A stretch of DNA of 7,299 nt from Candidatus Sumerlaeota bacterium (GCA_026398575.1 JAPLSP010000565.1:1-7299), one strand, 5' to 3'. Shown: positions 1 through 6,876, counted from the stretch's first letter. A program made the numbers and translations. Notes: generated from the letters alone by a model not told the origin.

Positions 1-117
1 GCAGCAAGCAACCGCACTCCAAATGCTGGCGCCGCTTCCAACTGCATTGCTTTCGTTCTTTAGGCGAAAATGCGTCTGTATTTTATGAGTTCGCAATTTT
101 GAAAAGGTACCCAAACC

Positions 118-1095
118 ATGAAGCCCATCCTGCCTCTCATAGTCTCATGCCTCCTTGCCGCATCAGCCTTCGCCGCTGACAAACCGAAGCCGGTCAAGGT
201 CTTCATACTCGCTGGGCAGTCGAACATGGAGGGCCAGGCCGTTGCTGATCTCGAAGGCAAGGACTACAACGGCGGCAAAGGCACGCTGAAGGCGCTCATG
301 CAGGACCCGGCCAAGGCGCCGCTCTTCAGGCATCTCAAGAATGCCCAGGGTCAGTGGGCCGTGCGAGAAGATGTCTGGGTTTATTACAGGCCGGAGAACG
401 CTCCCGCGAAGACCGGCCCGCTGACGCTGGGATTCACGCCTTATGGCGGACGACATCATTTCGGCGCGGAGTTGCAGTTCGGGCACGTTGTCGGCGATCA
501 TTTCGAGAATCAGGTCCTGTTGATCAAGACCGCGTGGGGCGGCAAGAGTCTTTATAAGGACTTCCGCCCGCCATCGTCCGGCGGTGAGGTCGGCCCCTAC
601 TACACCAAGATGATCGCGCAAATCCGCGACGCGCTGGCCAATCTCAAGAAGGACTTCCCTGCCTACAACGAAGGCGGGGGCTATGAACTGGCGGGCTTTG
701 TCTGGTGGCATGGCTGGAATGATGGATGCGAACCAAAGAAGGCCGTACCGGAATACGAGCAGAATCTGGTGAACCTGATCAAAGACGTGCGCAAAGACCT
801 GAACGCGCCAAGCCTGCCATTCGTCATCGGCGAGTTGACCGGCCCGTGGGTGCAAGCCCCGGGCGAGTGGGCCACGCTGCGCAAAGCCCAGGCCGCCGCC
901 GCCGTGCGCCCCGAGTTCCAGGGCAATGTCCTCTTCGTCGCCACGCGCGATTTCGTCCGCAAGCCCGAAGATTCCCCCAACCCAGGCCACGGCCACCACG
1001 AATTCGGCAACGCAGAAACCTATTTCCTCGTCGGTGACGCCCTGGGCAAAGGAATGCTGAAACTATGCGGCGCGACGGTGAAAACTGGAAATTGA
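118..1095 (+). CDS. Secreted SASA/DUF303-type carbohydrate O-acetylesterase (intact copy)
   Basis: A 325-residue protein of the sialate O-acetylesterase-like (SASA, DUF303; CE6-like) branch of the SGNH hydrolases, expected to remove O-acetyl groups from a carbohydrate outside the cytoplasm. Residues 1-19 form a signal peptide with a likely AFA|AD cleavage. The nucleophile motif GQSNMEG is at residues 34-40, with Ser36 as the expected catalytic serine. Further family blocks are GPLTLGF (100-106), GAELQFG (116-122), LLIKTAWGGKSLYKDFRPP (134-152), FVWWHGWND (194-202) and a C-terminal HHEFGNA (293-299) whose His294 aligns with the expected catalytic histidine. The usual glutamine of the WxQGxxD block is His198 here. 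The start follows a weak AAAAGG at 102-107, 10 bases upstream. It is paralogous to the broken esterase at 3608-4613. The natural substrate (acetylated xylan, pectin, sialic acid or other) cannot be told. Family assignment is firm; specificity is unknown. Confidence 0.92.
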   Translation: MKPILPLIVSCLLAASAFAADKPKPVKVFILAGQSNMEGQAVADLEGKDYNGGKGTLKALMQDPAKAPLFRHLKNAQGQWAVREDVWVYYRPENAPAKTGPLTLGFTPYGGRHHFGAELQFGHVVGDHFENQVLLIKTAWGGKSLYKDFRPPSSGGEVGPYYTKMIAQIRDALANLKKDFPAYNEGGGYELAGFVWWHGWNDGCEPKKAVPEYEQNLVNLIKDVRKDLNAPSLPFVIGELTGPWVQAPGEWATLRKAQAAAAVRPEFQGNVLFVATRDFVRKPEDSPNPGHGHHEFGNAETYFLVGDALGKGMLKLCGATVKTGN

Positions 1096-1177
1096 CAAAA
1101 ATGGAAAGGCCATAAAAAAAGAGAACAAGTGAATCAATTCGATGAATAGCAGAGCAACGCTAACGCTGCTCAACATC

Positions 1178-1183
1178 AGGGGA
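1178..1183 (+). promoter_or_regulatory. Shine-Dalgarno AGGGGA for the 1190 gene
   Basis: AGGGGA lies 6 bases before the ATG at 1190 and supports that start, which also places a clean signal peptide at the N-terminus. The 94-base gap before it (1096-1189) shows no clear terminator, so readthrough from the esterase gene is plausible. Confidence 0.65.
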
Positions 1184-1189
1184 TGAGAC

Positions 1190-2320
1190 ATGAAGATATC
1201 TCCCGTGCGACTGATAGTTCTGAGCGCTTTGTTCTTTCTGAGTGCCGTAGCGTCATCACGCGGCGCCGAAGCGGAAACGCCTTACCGCGCCTGGCTGCTG
1301 GAACTCGGCGCCGTTCCGGAGGATCGGGTCCCCAAAAAGGTTCGGAAGCCATCGAAGCATGATATTGTTTACGGATGGGTTAACCCCTGCCACGCCGCCT
1401 CGGATTACTACGTTCCCAAAGATGTCCAGAAGGAGTTCGGCATTCCCAAGGCGCCCTTGACCTATGACAGATATGTTTCATTCCTTCTTGTGGATGACTA
1501 CAAGAAAAACAAGTCCTCCGACCTGTATGCGCTCATGCTTTTTTCCTTGGATCAGATGTGGCGCCGCGACATCCCCATTCCGACCAGTAGCGATTTGGTT
1601 CGCGTCTATAAGGCGGGCATTGGCCTGGAGGAAGAGGCCGTGCGCTTGCTGGCGAAAGCCCCGCTGCCCCCGGACGAGGCGCTGGCCCTGTTCGAGCAGT
1701 ATGCGGACGTCCGGCTCATCAGCCTTCTGAAAGTGCCCGTGGAAGACAAGCGATACGTGGAAACCGTCCGCGCCTGGTCGGACAAGGAGGACTTCAACCT
1801 CTACGGGCGGTTCCTGCTCAAGCAATTGCTCGCGGGCGCTTTGCCTCAGCGTTTTCAGGCTGACCTGCGCGATTTCACATTGCAGAAAGTCTCCTCGGTA
1901 CCCGACTGGTGGCAACGCCTACAGATGTACATGGCGCTAAGAGCCATCGGCGACCAGAAGTGTTGGGACGCAATCAACGGGGCGCTTCTCCACGATCCGG
2001 TCACGGAGACGCGCGAGCAGATTCTTCTCTCGCTGCAAGAGTACCCGGATTCCCCAACCAAAATTATGGATGCCGTTCTCAAGATGACTGAAGGCGGTGG
2101 AGAAAAGCATTATCCAGTCACTCCAAGCAGAAGTCTTTTCGGTTACGAGTATCGCCTTGCCGAGTACCTGAAATGGGCGAATGCACGTCCGAACCTCGAC
2201 GATAAAACGCGGGAGAAGATACAAAAGGGAATAGACAACCTGCGACGCAATCCATCCGCTGCAGGCTTCATTCCTAAGGAGAAACAATCATGCCGCCCAT
2301 TGCCCGCCGTTCATTCATGA
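1190..2320 (+). CDS. Secreted helix-rich protein of unknown function, weakly HEAT-like
   Basis: A 376-residue protein that I do not recognise. Residues 1-28 look like a Sec signal peptide: a short basic start, a hydrophobic core LIVLSALFFLSAVA, and a likely AEA|ET cleavage. The mature part starts PYRAWLLELG and has a CH-containing stretch (VNPCHAASDYYVP, 64-76). From about residue 110 to 300 it reads as successive amphipathic helices rich in Leu, Ala and charged residues. The stretch at 237-300 (DWWQRLQMYMALRAIGD, then HDPVTETREQILLSLQEYP) resembles HEAT-like pairs, but this is by eye only. No catalytic motif is visible. Its last 31 bases overlap the start of the Gfo/Idh gene at 2290, so the tail KEKQSCRPLPAVHS is encoded in the overlap region and is probably not a conserved part of the fold. 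The overlap implies translational coupling and a job linked to that gene, perhaps as a periplasmic scaffold; that role is inference. Confidence 0.85.
   Translation: MKISPVRLIVLSALFFLSAVASSRGAEAETPYRAWLLELGAVPEDRVPKKVRKPSKHDIVYGWVNPCHAASDYYVPKDVQKEFGIPKAPLTYDRYVSFLLVDDYKKNKSSDLYALMLFSLDQMWRRDIPIPTSSDLVRVYKAGIGLEEEAVRLLAKAPLPPDEALALFEQYADVRLISLLKVPVEDKRYVETVRAWSDKEDFNLYGRFLLKQLLAGALPQRFQADLRDFTLQKVSSVPDWWQRLQMYMALRAIGDQKCWDAINGALLHDPVTETREQILLSLQEYPDSPTKIMDAVLKMTEGGGEKHYPVTPSRSLFGYEYRLAEYLKWANARPNLDDKTREKIQKGIDNLRRNPSAAGFIPKEKQSCRPLPAVHS
2276..2281 (+). promoter_or_regulatory. Shine-Dalgarno AAGGAG inside the preceding gene
   Basis: A strong AAGGAG sits 8 bases before the ATG at 2290 and lies within the last codons of the preceding gene. 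It fixes the start of the Gfo/Idh gene and confirms the 31-base gene overlap as real rather than an over-extended prediction. Confidence 0.8.
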
Positions 2321-3504
2321 AGGCCTCTGCCGCGATCCTCGCCGGCGCCGCTCTGCCCGGACTGACGAACGGCGAACCCGTCATTCCCGGCTTCGATCAG
2401 ACAAAGACCGACTACGACAAGACGAAAGTTTGGAAGCCGTTCTCGGATCGAAAAATCAGGGTAGGCCTGGTCGGCTATGGCTACTGCAAGTTCTCGGCTC
2501 AATTCGGATTCCAGGATCACCCCAATGTCCAGGTGGTGGCTGTCAGCGATCTGTTCCCCGACCGTTGCGCCGAGCTGTCGCGCGTAGTGAAATGCCCCAA
2601 GACATATCCCTCGTTGGAGGAAATGGTCAAGGACGACACGATCGAGGCGATCTTCGTAGCCACCGATGCGCCGTCGCACGCCAGGCATTGCATTGAGGTC
2701 CTCAACCACGGAAAGCACGTCTGTACCGCCGTGCCCGCGCTACGCGGCGACATCGAAGACGCCGGCAGGCTGCTGGACTGCTGCAAGAAAAACAAGGGCC
2801 TGGTTTACGCGATGTTCGAAACCTCCGTTTTCCACGACGACCTCTACGCGATGGAGAAGATCTACGCCGCCGGAGGATTCGGGAAAATCATCTATTCCGA
2901 AGGCGAGTACTGCCATACGCACACGCCGGGCGATCCGCCCCTTCCGTCGTACAAGGACTGGCGGCGCAACGGCTCTCCGATGTGGTATCCCACGCACGCG
3001 ACGGCTTACTACGTGGGCGTGACACATGGCAGTTTCACGCATGTCTCCTGCCAGGGGATTGCCGACCTTGATCCATCCAAACGCGAGCCCAATGCCATTG
3101 GGAACGTGTTCACGTCCGAAATCGGTCTATTCCGCACTCGCGAAGGAGGCTTGGCGCGCATGATGGTTTGTCCCGCGTATGGAAAATATCTGGAAGCAGG
3201 CCGGGTGCGCGGTGAAATCGGAGGGTATGACGCGACGTACACCGGCTGCAATGCCGGGAACCAGATTGTGTCCAAAATGAGACCGCAACTCAAGAAATAT
3301 GCCCTGCCGCCGGATGTCTCCCCCGGCGGACATGGCGGATCGCATGGCTATCTGGCTGACGACTTCATTGACGCCATCCTACGGGGCCGCAAACCCGCGG
3401 TGGGCGTCATCGAGGCCTTGAACATGACCGTCCCCGGCTACTACGCGCACTTGTCCGCCGTGAAAGACGGTGAGACGTTCGCGATTCCGCAATATGCAAT
3501 TTAG
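2290..3504 (+). CDS. Tat-exported Gfo/Idh/MocA family oxidoreductase-like protein
   Basis: A 404-residue protein of the Gfo/Idh/MocA family, whose members usually use NAD(P) to oxidise or reduce sugars, inositols and related compounds. Residues 1-28 hold a twin-arginine leader (RRSFMK at 6-11, then a hydrophobic stretch and ALPGLTNG), so it is probably exported folded with its cofactor. The Rossmann strand is IRVGLVGYGYCKF (56-68), followed by VVAVSDLFPDR (82-92), where Asp87 ends the second strand, and IFVATDAPSHARH (121-133). The C-terminal half contains WYPTHATAYYVGVTHGSFTHVSC (split at 232-254) and GGHGGSHGYL near 347-355, typical of PVC-group members. Two canonical marks differ: the third glycine of GxGxxG is Lys67, and the EKP motif after GKHV is replaced by AVPA (147-150). 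Ordinary dehydrogenase activity is therefore uncertain. An alternative within the superfamily is a GH109-like NAD-dependent glycosidase. The start is set by AAGGAG 8 bases upstream. Confidence 0.9.
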   Translation: MPPIARRSFMKASAAILAGAALPGLTNGEPVIPGFDQTKTDYDKTKVWKPFSDRKIRVGLVGYGYCKFSAQFGFQDHPNVQVVAVSDLFPDRCAELSRVVKCPKTYPSLEEMVKDDTIEAIFVATDAPSHARHCIEVLNHGKHVCTAVPALRGDIEDAGRLLDCCKKNKGLVYAMFETSVFHDDLYAMEKIYAAGGFGKIIYSEGEYCHTHTPGDPPLPSYKDWRRNGSPMWYPTHATAYYVGVTHGSFTHVSCQGIADLDPSKREPNAIGNVFTSEIGLFRTREGGLARMMVCPAYGKYLEAGRVRGEIGGYDATYTGCNAGNQIVSKMRPQLKKYALPPDVSPGGHGGSHGYLADDFIDAILRGRKPAVGVIEALNMTVPGYYAHLSAVKDGETFAIPQYAI

Positions 3505-3607
3505 GAACCGAATGCTCCGACACGCTCATGGCGTCATTAGCGGATGGGGATCACCCGCGCCGGAATGCGACGGCTTGCGGACATTTGACTCTGAAGGAGT
3601 AGTGACT
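3505..3607 (+). other. Intergenic spacer before the second esterase
   Basis: This 103-base gap has no convincing terminator, promoter or RNA. It is open in the reading frame of the following gene from 3470, but that longer start would give a non-signal, arginine-rich extension overlapping the Gfo/Idh gene and lacks a ribosome binding site. The spacer ends with the Shine-Dalgarno described separately. Confidence 0.5.
3594..3599 (+). promoter_or_regulatory. Shine-Dalgarno AAGGAG deciding the start at 3608
   Basis: AAGGAG lies 8 bases before the ATG at 3608. It selects that start over the in-frame ATG at 3470, because translation from 3608 begins directly with a typical signal peptide (MKKQALFIAFGVAICLLV). 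Confidence 0.85.
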
Positions 3608-4613
3608 ATGAAGAAGCAAGCGCTGTTCATCGCGTTCGGAGTGGCGATCTGCTTGTTGGTGAGGATGGCGACAGCCGCGGACGCACAGACTGCGGACGCC
3701 AAGACTGCGGATGGCGCGAAGGCTGTCAAGGTCTTCATCCTCGCTGGGCAGTCGAATATGGAAGGCAAGGCGCCGAATGCCTTGATGGATTATCAGGCCG
3801 AGGACCCCAAGACGAAGGAGCTTTTCAAACACCTTCGCAAGGACGGCAAGTGGATCGTCCGTGATGACGTGTTCATCAAGTTTCTCGATCGCAAGGGGCC
3901 GCTGACAGTCGGGTACGGTTCTCCCGGGCGCACGGGCGCGGAGCTGGAGTTTGGGTGGATGATGGGCGACCGCTTCGATGAGCCGGTATTGCTGATCAAG
4001 GAGGCATGGGGCGGGCGTTCGATCTATAAAGATTTCCGTCCGCCCTCTGCAGGATTGCCGGGCGACGAGAAGTTGCAGGCCGAACTCACAGCGGCGCAGG
4101 ATCGCGTCAAAAAGAACAACGAGAAGAACAAGCAGAACAACAAGAAGGAAGAACCGCTGCCAACGATGGAGGAGATCAAGAAGCCGTATGGCTCGACTTA
4201 CCGCACCATGCTGGCCGAGGTGAAGGAGACGATGGACAATTGCGGGACATTGTTTCCGGAGATGAAAGGCCGCAAGCCGGAACTGGCCGGATTCGTCTGG
4301 TTTCAGGGCTGGAACGACCAGTACGGGTCAGAACGGCTCGAAGCCGGCCACCGGCGCGATGCTGACGGTCCGCGAAGCGCAGATGGCGATGAATGACGTG
4401 CCGGAGTTCAAGGGAAACGTCAAGGCGTTCCGCACGGACGTCCTCGTGGACAAGGCCGCCGAGGAAGTCTATCCCGACTGGAAAAAGGACGTCGAGAAGT
4501 GGAAAACGGTCGGCGGCGATTTCGGCTACCACTACATGGGCAGCGCGATCTGGTTCACGCGCATCGGCCACGCGATGGGCGAGGCGATGATTGAACTGGC
4601 GCCCAGGAAATAG
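3608..4613 (+). pseudogene. SASA/DUF303-type O-acetylesterase, broken by an internal deletion and frameshift
   Basis: The second esterase starts with a signal peptide (residues 1-23 or 1-26) and a small ADAQTADAKTAD repeat. GQSNMEG follows (Ser49 expected nucleophile), then GPLTVGYG, GAELEFG, LLIKEAWGGRSIYKDFRPP and FVWFQGWND (229-237), all matching the copy at 118-1095. Residues 168-182 are a Lys/Asn/Glu-rich insert absent from that copy. After QYG (ending near 4327) the frame runs into 22 unrelated residues and stops at 4396. The rest of the enzyme continues in the next frame from about 4326, as GQNGSKPATGAM, then VPEFKGNV, and FGYHYMGSA with the expected catalytic histidine, to the stop at 4611-4613. 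The block matching residues 205-238 of the first copy (VRKDLNAPSLPFVIG region) is missing from every frame, so about 100-110 bases appear deleted. As written, no full enzyme can be made. It is either a real pseudogene or a sequence or assembly error. Confidence 0.85.
4109..4153 (+). repeat. Low-complexity AAG/AAC tract coding a Lys/Asn/Glu-rich linker
   Basis: The codons here are nearly all AAA, AAG, AAC, GAG or CAG, giving KKNNEKNKQNNKKEE. The tract is purine-rich and lies between the two conserved halves of the second esterase. The paralogue at 118 has no equivalent, so this is probably a surface loop or linker grown by slippage. Confidence 0.6.
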
Positions 4614-4654
4614 CGAGAGTGACGGCCATTGGAAGCGCCGCCATGATTATCTGC

Positions 4655-4661
4655 AAAGGAG
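4655..4661 (+). promoter_or_regulatory. Shine-Dalgarno AAAGGAG deciding the start at 4670
   Basis: AAAGGAG ends 8 bases before the ATG at 4670. This favours 4670 over the in-frame GTG at 4619, which has no comparable site upstream and would add 17 residues ahead of the signal sequence. Confidence 0.8.
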
Positions 4662-4669
4662 TTTGCCGC

Positions 4670-6805
4670 ATGACATGCATGCCAGCCTTGAGATGGTTGA
4701 AAGATTTTCGGAGCGCAGCCTTCATCTTCAACGTCTGCGCGCTCGGCGCATTCGGCATATTGTTTTGCCGGGGCGCGATGCAGGCCGCGCCTGATGAGCA
4801 ATTGACCGCCTGGTGGAGCTTTGACCAGGTTGTGGACCACAAGACGCCGGAGAGGGTTGCCCGCGTTGACTATTTAATCGGCGGCGCTGTCACGCAAACA
4901 CGGGGCGTGGTGGGGGCGGCGCTGAAGTTCGATGGATTCACGACCGAGCTGAAACAAGAGGCGGCATCGGCGCCGCGCCTTGACAGTGCGTTCACGTTGG
5001 AGACCTGGGTGGCGTTGGGCGCCTATCCTTGGAACTGGTGTCCCATCATCAGCCAGAGCCGCGGACAGCAGGCGGGATATTATTTTGCCGTCGGACCGCG
5101 CGGACAGCTAACCATGCAGATGGCCGTGGATGACAAATGGTTCGTCTGCACGTCCAAGGATTTCGCGCTTCCCCTGCGCAAATGGGCGCACGTGGCGGGC
5201 GCCTTCCAACCGGACAAAGGTCTGGCGATCTACGTGAACGGGCAGGAGGCAGGCAGTACCGCCACGGCGAAGGGCGCCTTCACTGCCGCCAAGGATGAGG
5301 CGTTGATCATCGGAGTGATTCCCGCGCCCGTCAAACCGTCCAACATCCACCGCGAACATGGAACGCTCCCGGCGTGGTTTTCGCTGGATGGAATCGTGGA
5401 CGAACTCAAGATCCATAAGCGCGCATTGAATGCGCAGGAGGTCGCGGCAGCGTTCGCGGTGGTTCAGCCTGCGTCCGAGCCTGATCTTCCACTGCGCAAG
5501 ATGCCATCGGGGCCGGCGGGTCCGGGACGTTTCGGCGCTTACTATTGCGCGCTCAAGTATTATCCCGAATGGGACGCGCTCTGGCGCGTAGGGCCCGATC
5601 CCGACGTGCTCGTGCGGTTCGACGAATCCCCCGCGCGCGTCGTATTCTGGCGCGGGACGCGATATTCGCCGGCGTGGGTTTCGGAGAACGAACTCTGGAT
5701 GGCGGATCAGAGCGTCGAGGCGTGGCAGACCGGCGCCAACGACACGGAAGGCTGCTTCGAACACATGCAGGACCCGCACTGCATCTACTCGCACGTGCGC
5801 ATCATCGAGAACACCGACGCGAGGGTCGTGGTTCATTGGCGCTATGCGCCGGTCAGCTCGCACAATCATCTCTGGCGCGTGGACCCCAAGACCGGCTTCG
5901 CCTGCTGGGTGGACGAGTACTACACGATCTATCCCGACGCGGCGGGCATCCGCAAAGTCACCTGGCAGGCCGGCACACTGGGCAATCCGCGCCAGTTCCA
6001 GGAATCGCTCGCCTTCACGCAGCCGGGCCAATACTGCAGCGACGTGGTGGAAAAGGATTTCTGCGACGTGGCCAACCTCAAGGGCGAACGCGCCACGCTG
6101 TCATTTGTCGAGAAGCCGGAAAAGAAAAAACCGGGCGTCCCCGCCAACCTGATGATGCAGATATACAACTTCAAGGCGAAGAACGACCCGTTCATCATCT
6201 ACGAGCCGGGTAACCGGATGGAATACGTCAACGACCGCAACATCCGCGAACTCTCGCGCCCCGGCGCCTGCAATCACTGGCCGGTCGGGCAACTCCCCTG
6301 CGATGGCCGCACCAGCCAGGCGCCCGATCATCCAACCCACTTTCTGGGATTTCCGATTTCATACCCGCCCATCCACAACGACGGCGTCCGCGAATGGTGG
6401 AACGGCATCTACGGGATGACGGAGCGCGGTATCGAAGGACTGCTTCCGCTTGCGCGAAGCTGGAACGCGCCGCCCGAACTGAAGATCACCGGGGACGGTT
6501 TCGTCAGCGAAGGCTACGACCGTGGCCAGCGCGCCTATCTTCTCGCGCGACAAGGCGCCATCGCCGAAACGCCGCTGGTCTTCGATCTTCCCGCCAGCGA
6601 GTCCGGACCGGTATTCAATCCAGCGTTCGTCATCAAAGGCTGGGGCGATGCCTCTGCGACCTTGCGCGTCGGAGACAAAGAAATCCCGCGCGGCAAGGAT
6701 TTCCGCTTCGGTCACAGGCGCAACATGGAGAGCACGGATTTGATCGTGTGGCTGAAACTCAGTTCACAGCAGCCCGTTGGACTTACCCTTTCGCCGGCGC
6801 CATGA
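4670..6805 (+). CDS. Secreted LamG-domain protein with a large unassigned C-terminal domain
   Basis: A 711-residue exported protein. Residues 1-40 carry a basic start (RWLKDFR), a hydrophobic core (SAAFIFNVCALGAFGILF) and a likely AMQAA|PD cleavage. Residues 43-265 form a LamG/concanavalin-A-like jelly-roll: AWWSFDQ (47-53), GAALKFDGF, FTLETWVALGAYP (108-120), KWAHVAGAF (171-179), LAIYVNGQEAGS (185-196) and the closing DGIVDELKIHKRALNAQEV (240-258). Such domains usually bind or sit against glycans. Residues about 285-711 are a region I cannot assign. It is rich in Trp, Tyr, His and Cys, with VVHWRYAPVSSHNHLWRVD (387-405), YYTIYPDAAGIRKVTW, ACNHWPVGQLPCDGRT (533-548) and HFLGFPISYPP. The ordered aromatic and polar motifs look like a beta-rich carbohydrate-active domain, possibly a lyase or hydrolase, but no family-defining site is recognised. 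The ATG at 4670 is chosen for its Shine-Dalgarno; the gap to the broken esterase is 56 bases. Confidence 0.88.
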   Translation: MTCMPALRWLKDFRSAAFIFNVCALGAFGILFCRGAMQAAPDEQLTAWWSFDQVVDHKTPERVARVDYLIGGAVTQTRGVVGAALKFDGFTTELKQEAASAPRLDSAFTLETWVALGAYPWNWCPIISQSRGQQAGYYFAVGPRGQLTMQMAVDDKWFVCTSKDFALPLRKWAHVAGAFQPDKGLAIYVNGQEAGSTATAKGAFTAAKDEALIIGVIPAPVKPSNIHREHGTLPAWFSLDGIVDELKIHKRALNAQEVAAAFAVVQPASEPDLPLRKMPSGPAGPGRFGAYYCALKYYPEWDALWRVGPDPDVLVRFDESPARVVFWRGTRYSPAWVSENELWMADQSVEAWQTGANDTEGCFEHMQDPHCIYSHVRIIENTDARVVVHWRYAPVSSHNHLWRVDPKTGFACWVDEYYTIYPDAAGIRKVTWQAGTLGNPRQFQESLAFTQPGQYCSDVVEKDFCDVANLKGERATLSFVEKPEKKKPGVPANLMMQIYNFKAKNDPFIIYEPGNRMEYVNDRNIRELSRPGACNHWPVGQLPCDGRTSQAPDHPTHFLGFPISYPPIHNDGVREWWNGIYGMTERGIEGLLPLARSWNAPPELKITGDGFVSEGYDRGQRAYLLARQGAIAETPLVFDLPASESGPVFNPAFVIKGWGDASATLRVGDKEIPRGKDFRFGHRRNMESTDLIVWLKLSSQQPVGLTLSPAP

Positions 6806-6834
6806 CTGAGATACATTGCGTGAAACATCTCAGT
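6805..6834. repeat. 8-base inverted repeat at the end of the LamG gene
   Basis: ACTGAGAT (6805-6812) and ATCTCAGT (6827-6834) are perfect inverted copies separated by 14 bases, the first arm beginning at the last base of the TGA stop. A stem here could slow or end transcription, but no T-run follows directly; the nearest (TTTTT) begins about 24 bases downstream. It is better described as a stem-loop of unknown role than as an intrinsic terminator. Confidence 0.45.
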
Positions 6835-6876
6835 GTAAGAATCTCAAGAAAACTCGGTTTTTATAGCCAGAAGTGA

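Noticed and set aside
1..63. Tail of an upstream gene ending at TAG 61-63
   Set aside because: Twenty open codons at a window edge are not informative, and another frame is open even longer; the residues show no motif.
56..84. Possible promoter TTCTTT - 17 bases - TATTTT before the first esterase
   Set aside because: The -35 match is too poor and the region is short; a call would be guesswork.
163..999. Long reverse-strand open frame of 278 codons opposite the first esterase
   Set aside because: It is a shadow of the + strand gene. The + strand shows clear SASA motifs and a signal peptide, and the reverse translation shows no domain.
1092..1116. TTGACA followed by CATAAA as a promoter for the 1190 gene
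   Set aside because: The spacing is only 13 bases, and no better -10 element is visible at the usual distance.
1152..1171. GAGCA/TGCTC inverted repeat in the spacer after the first esterase
   Set aside because: A 5-base stem with a 10-base loop and no T-run is expected by chance.
3470..3607. Upstream extension of the second esterase to an ATG at 3470
   Set aside because: It would overlap the Gfo/Idh gene, add an arginine-rich stretch ahead of the signal peptide, and ignore the strong AAGGAG before 3608.
4315..4335. Programmed ribosomal frameshift in the second esterase
   Set aside because: There is no slippery heptamer at TACGGGTCAG, and a shift would not restore the missing conserved block.
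4359..4613. Separate small gene starting at ATG 4359
   Set aside because: Its sequence is the C-terminal part of the SASA enzyme, including VPEFKGNV and the YHYMGSA block. The similarity begins upstream of the ATG at about 4326, so it is the tail of the broken gene.
5108..6031. Reverse-strand open frame of 307 codons inside the LamG gene
   Set aside because: It lies wholly opposite the recognised LamG and C-terminal regions, is Arg/Ala/Gly-rich as expected from GC-rich antisense, and has no recognisable motif.
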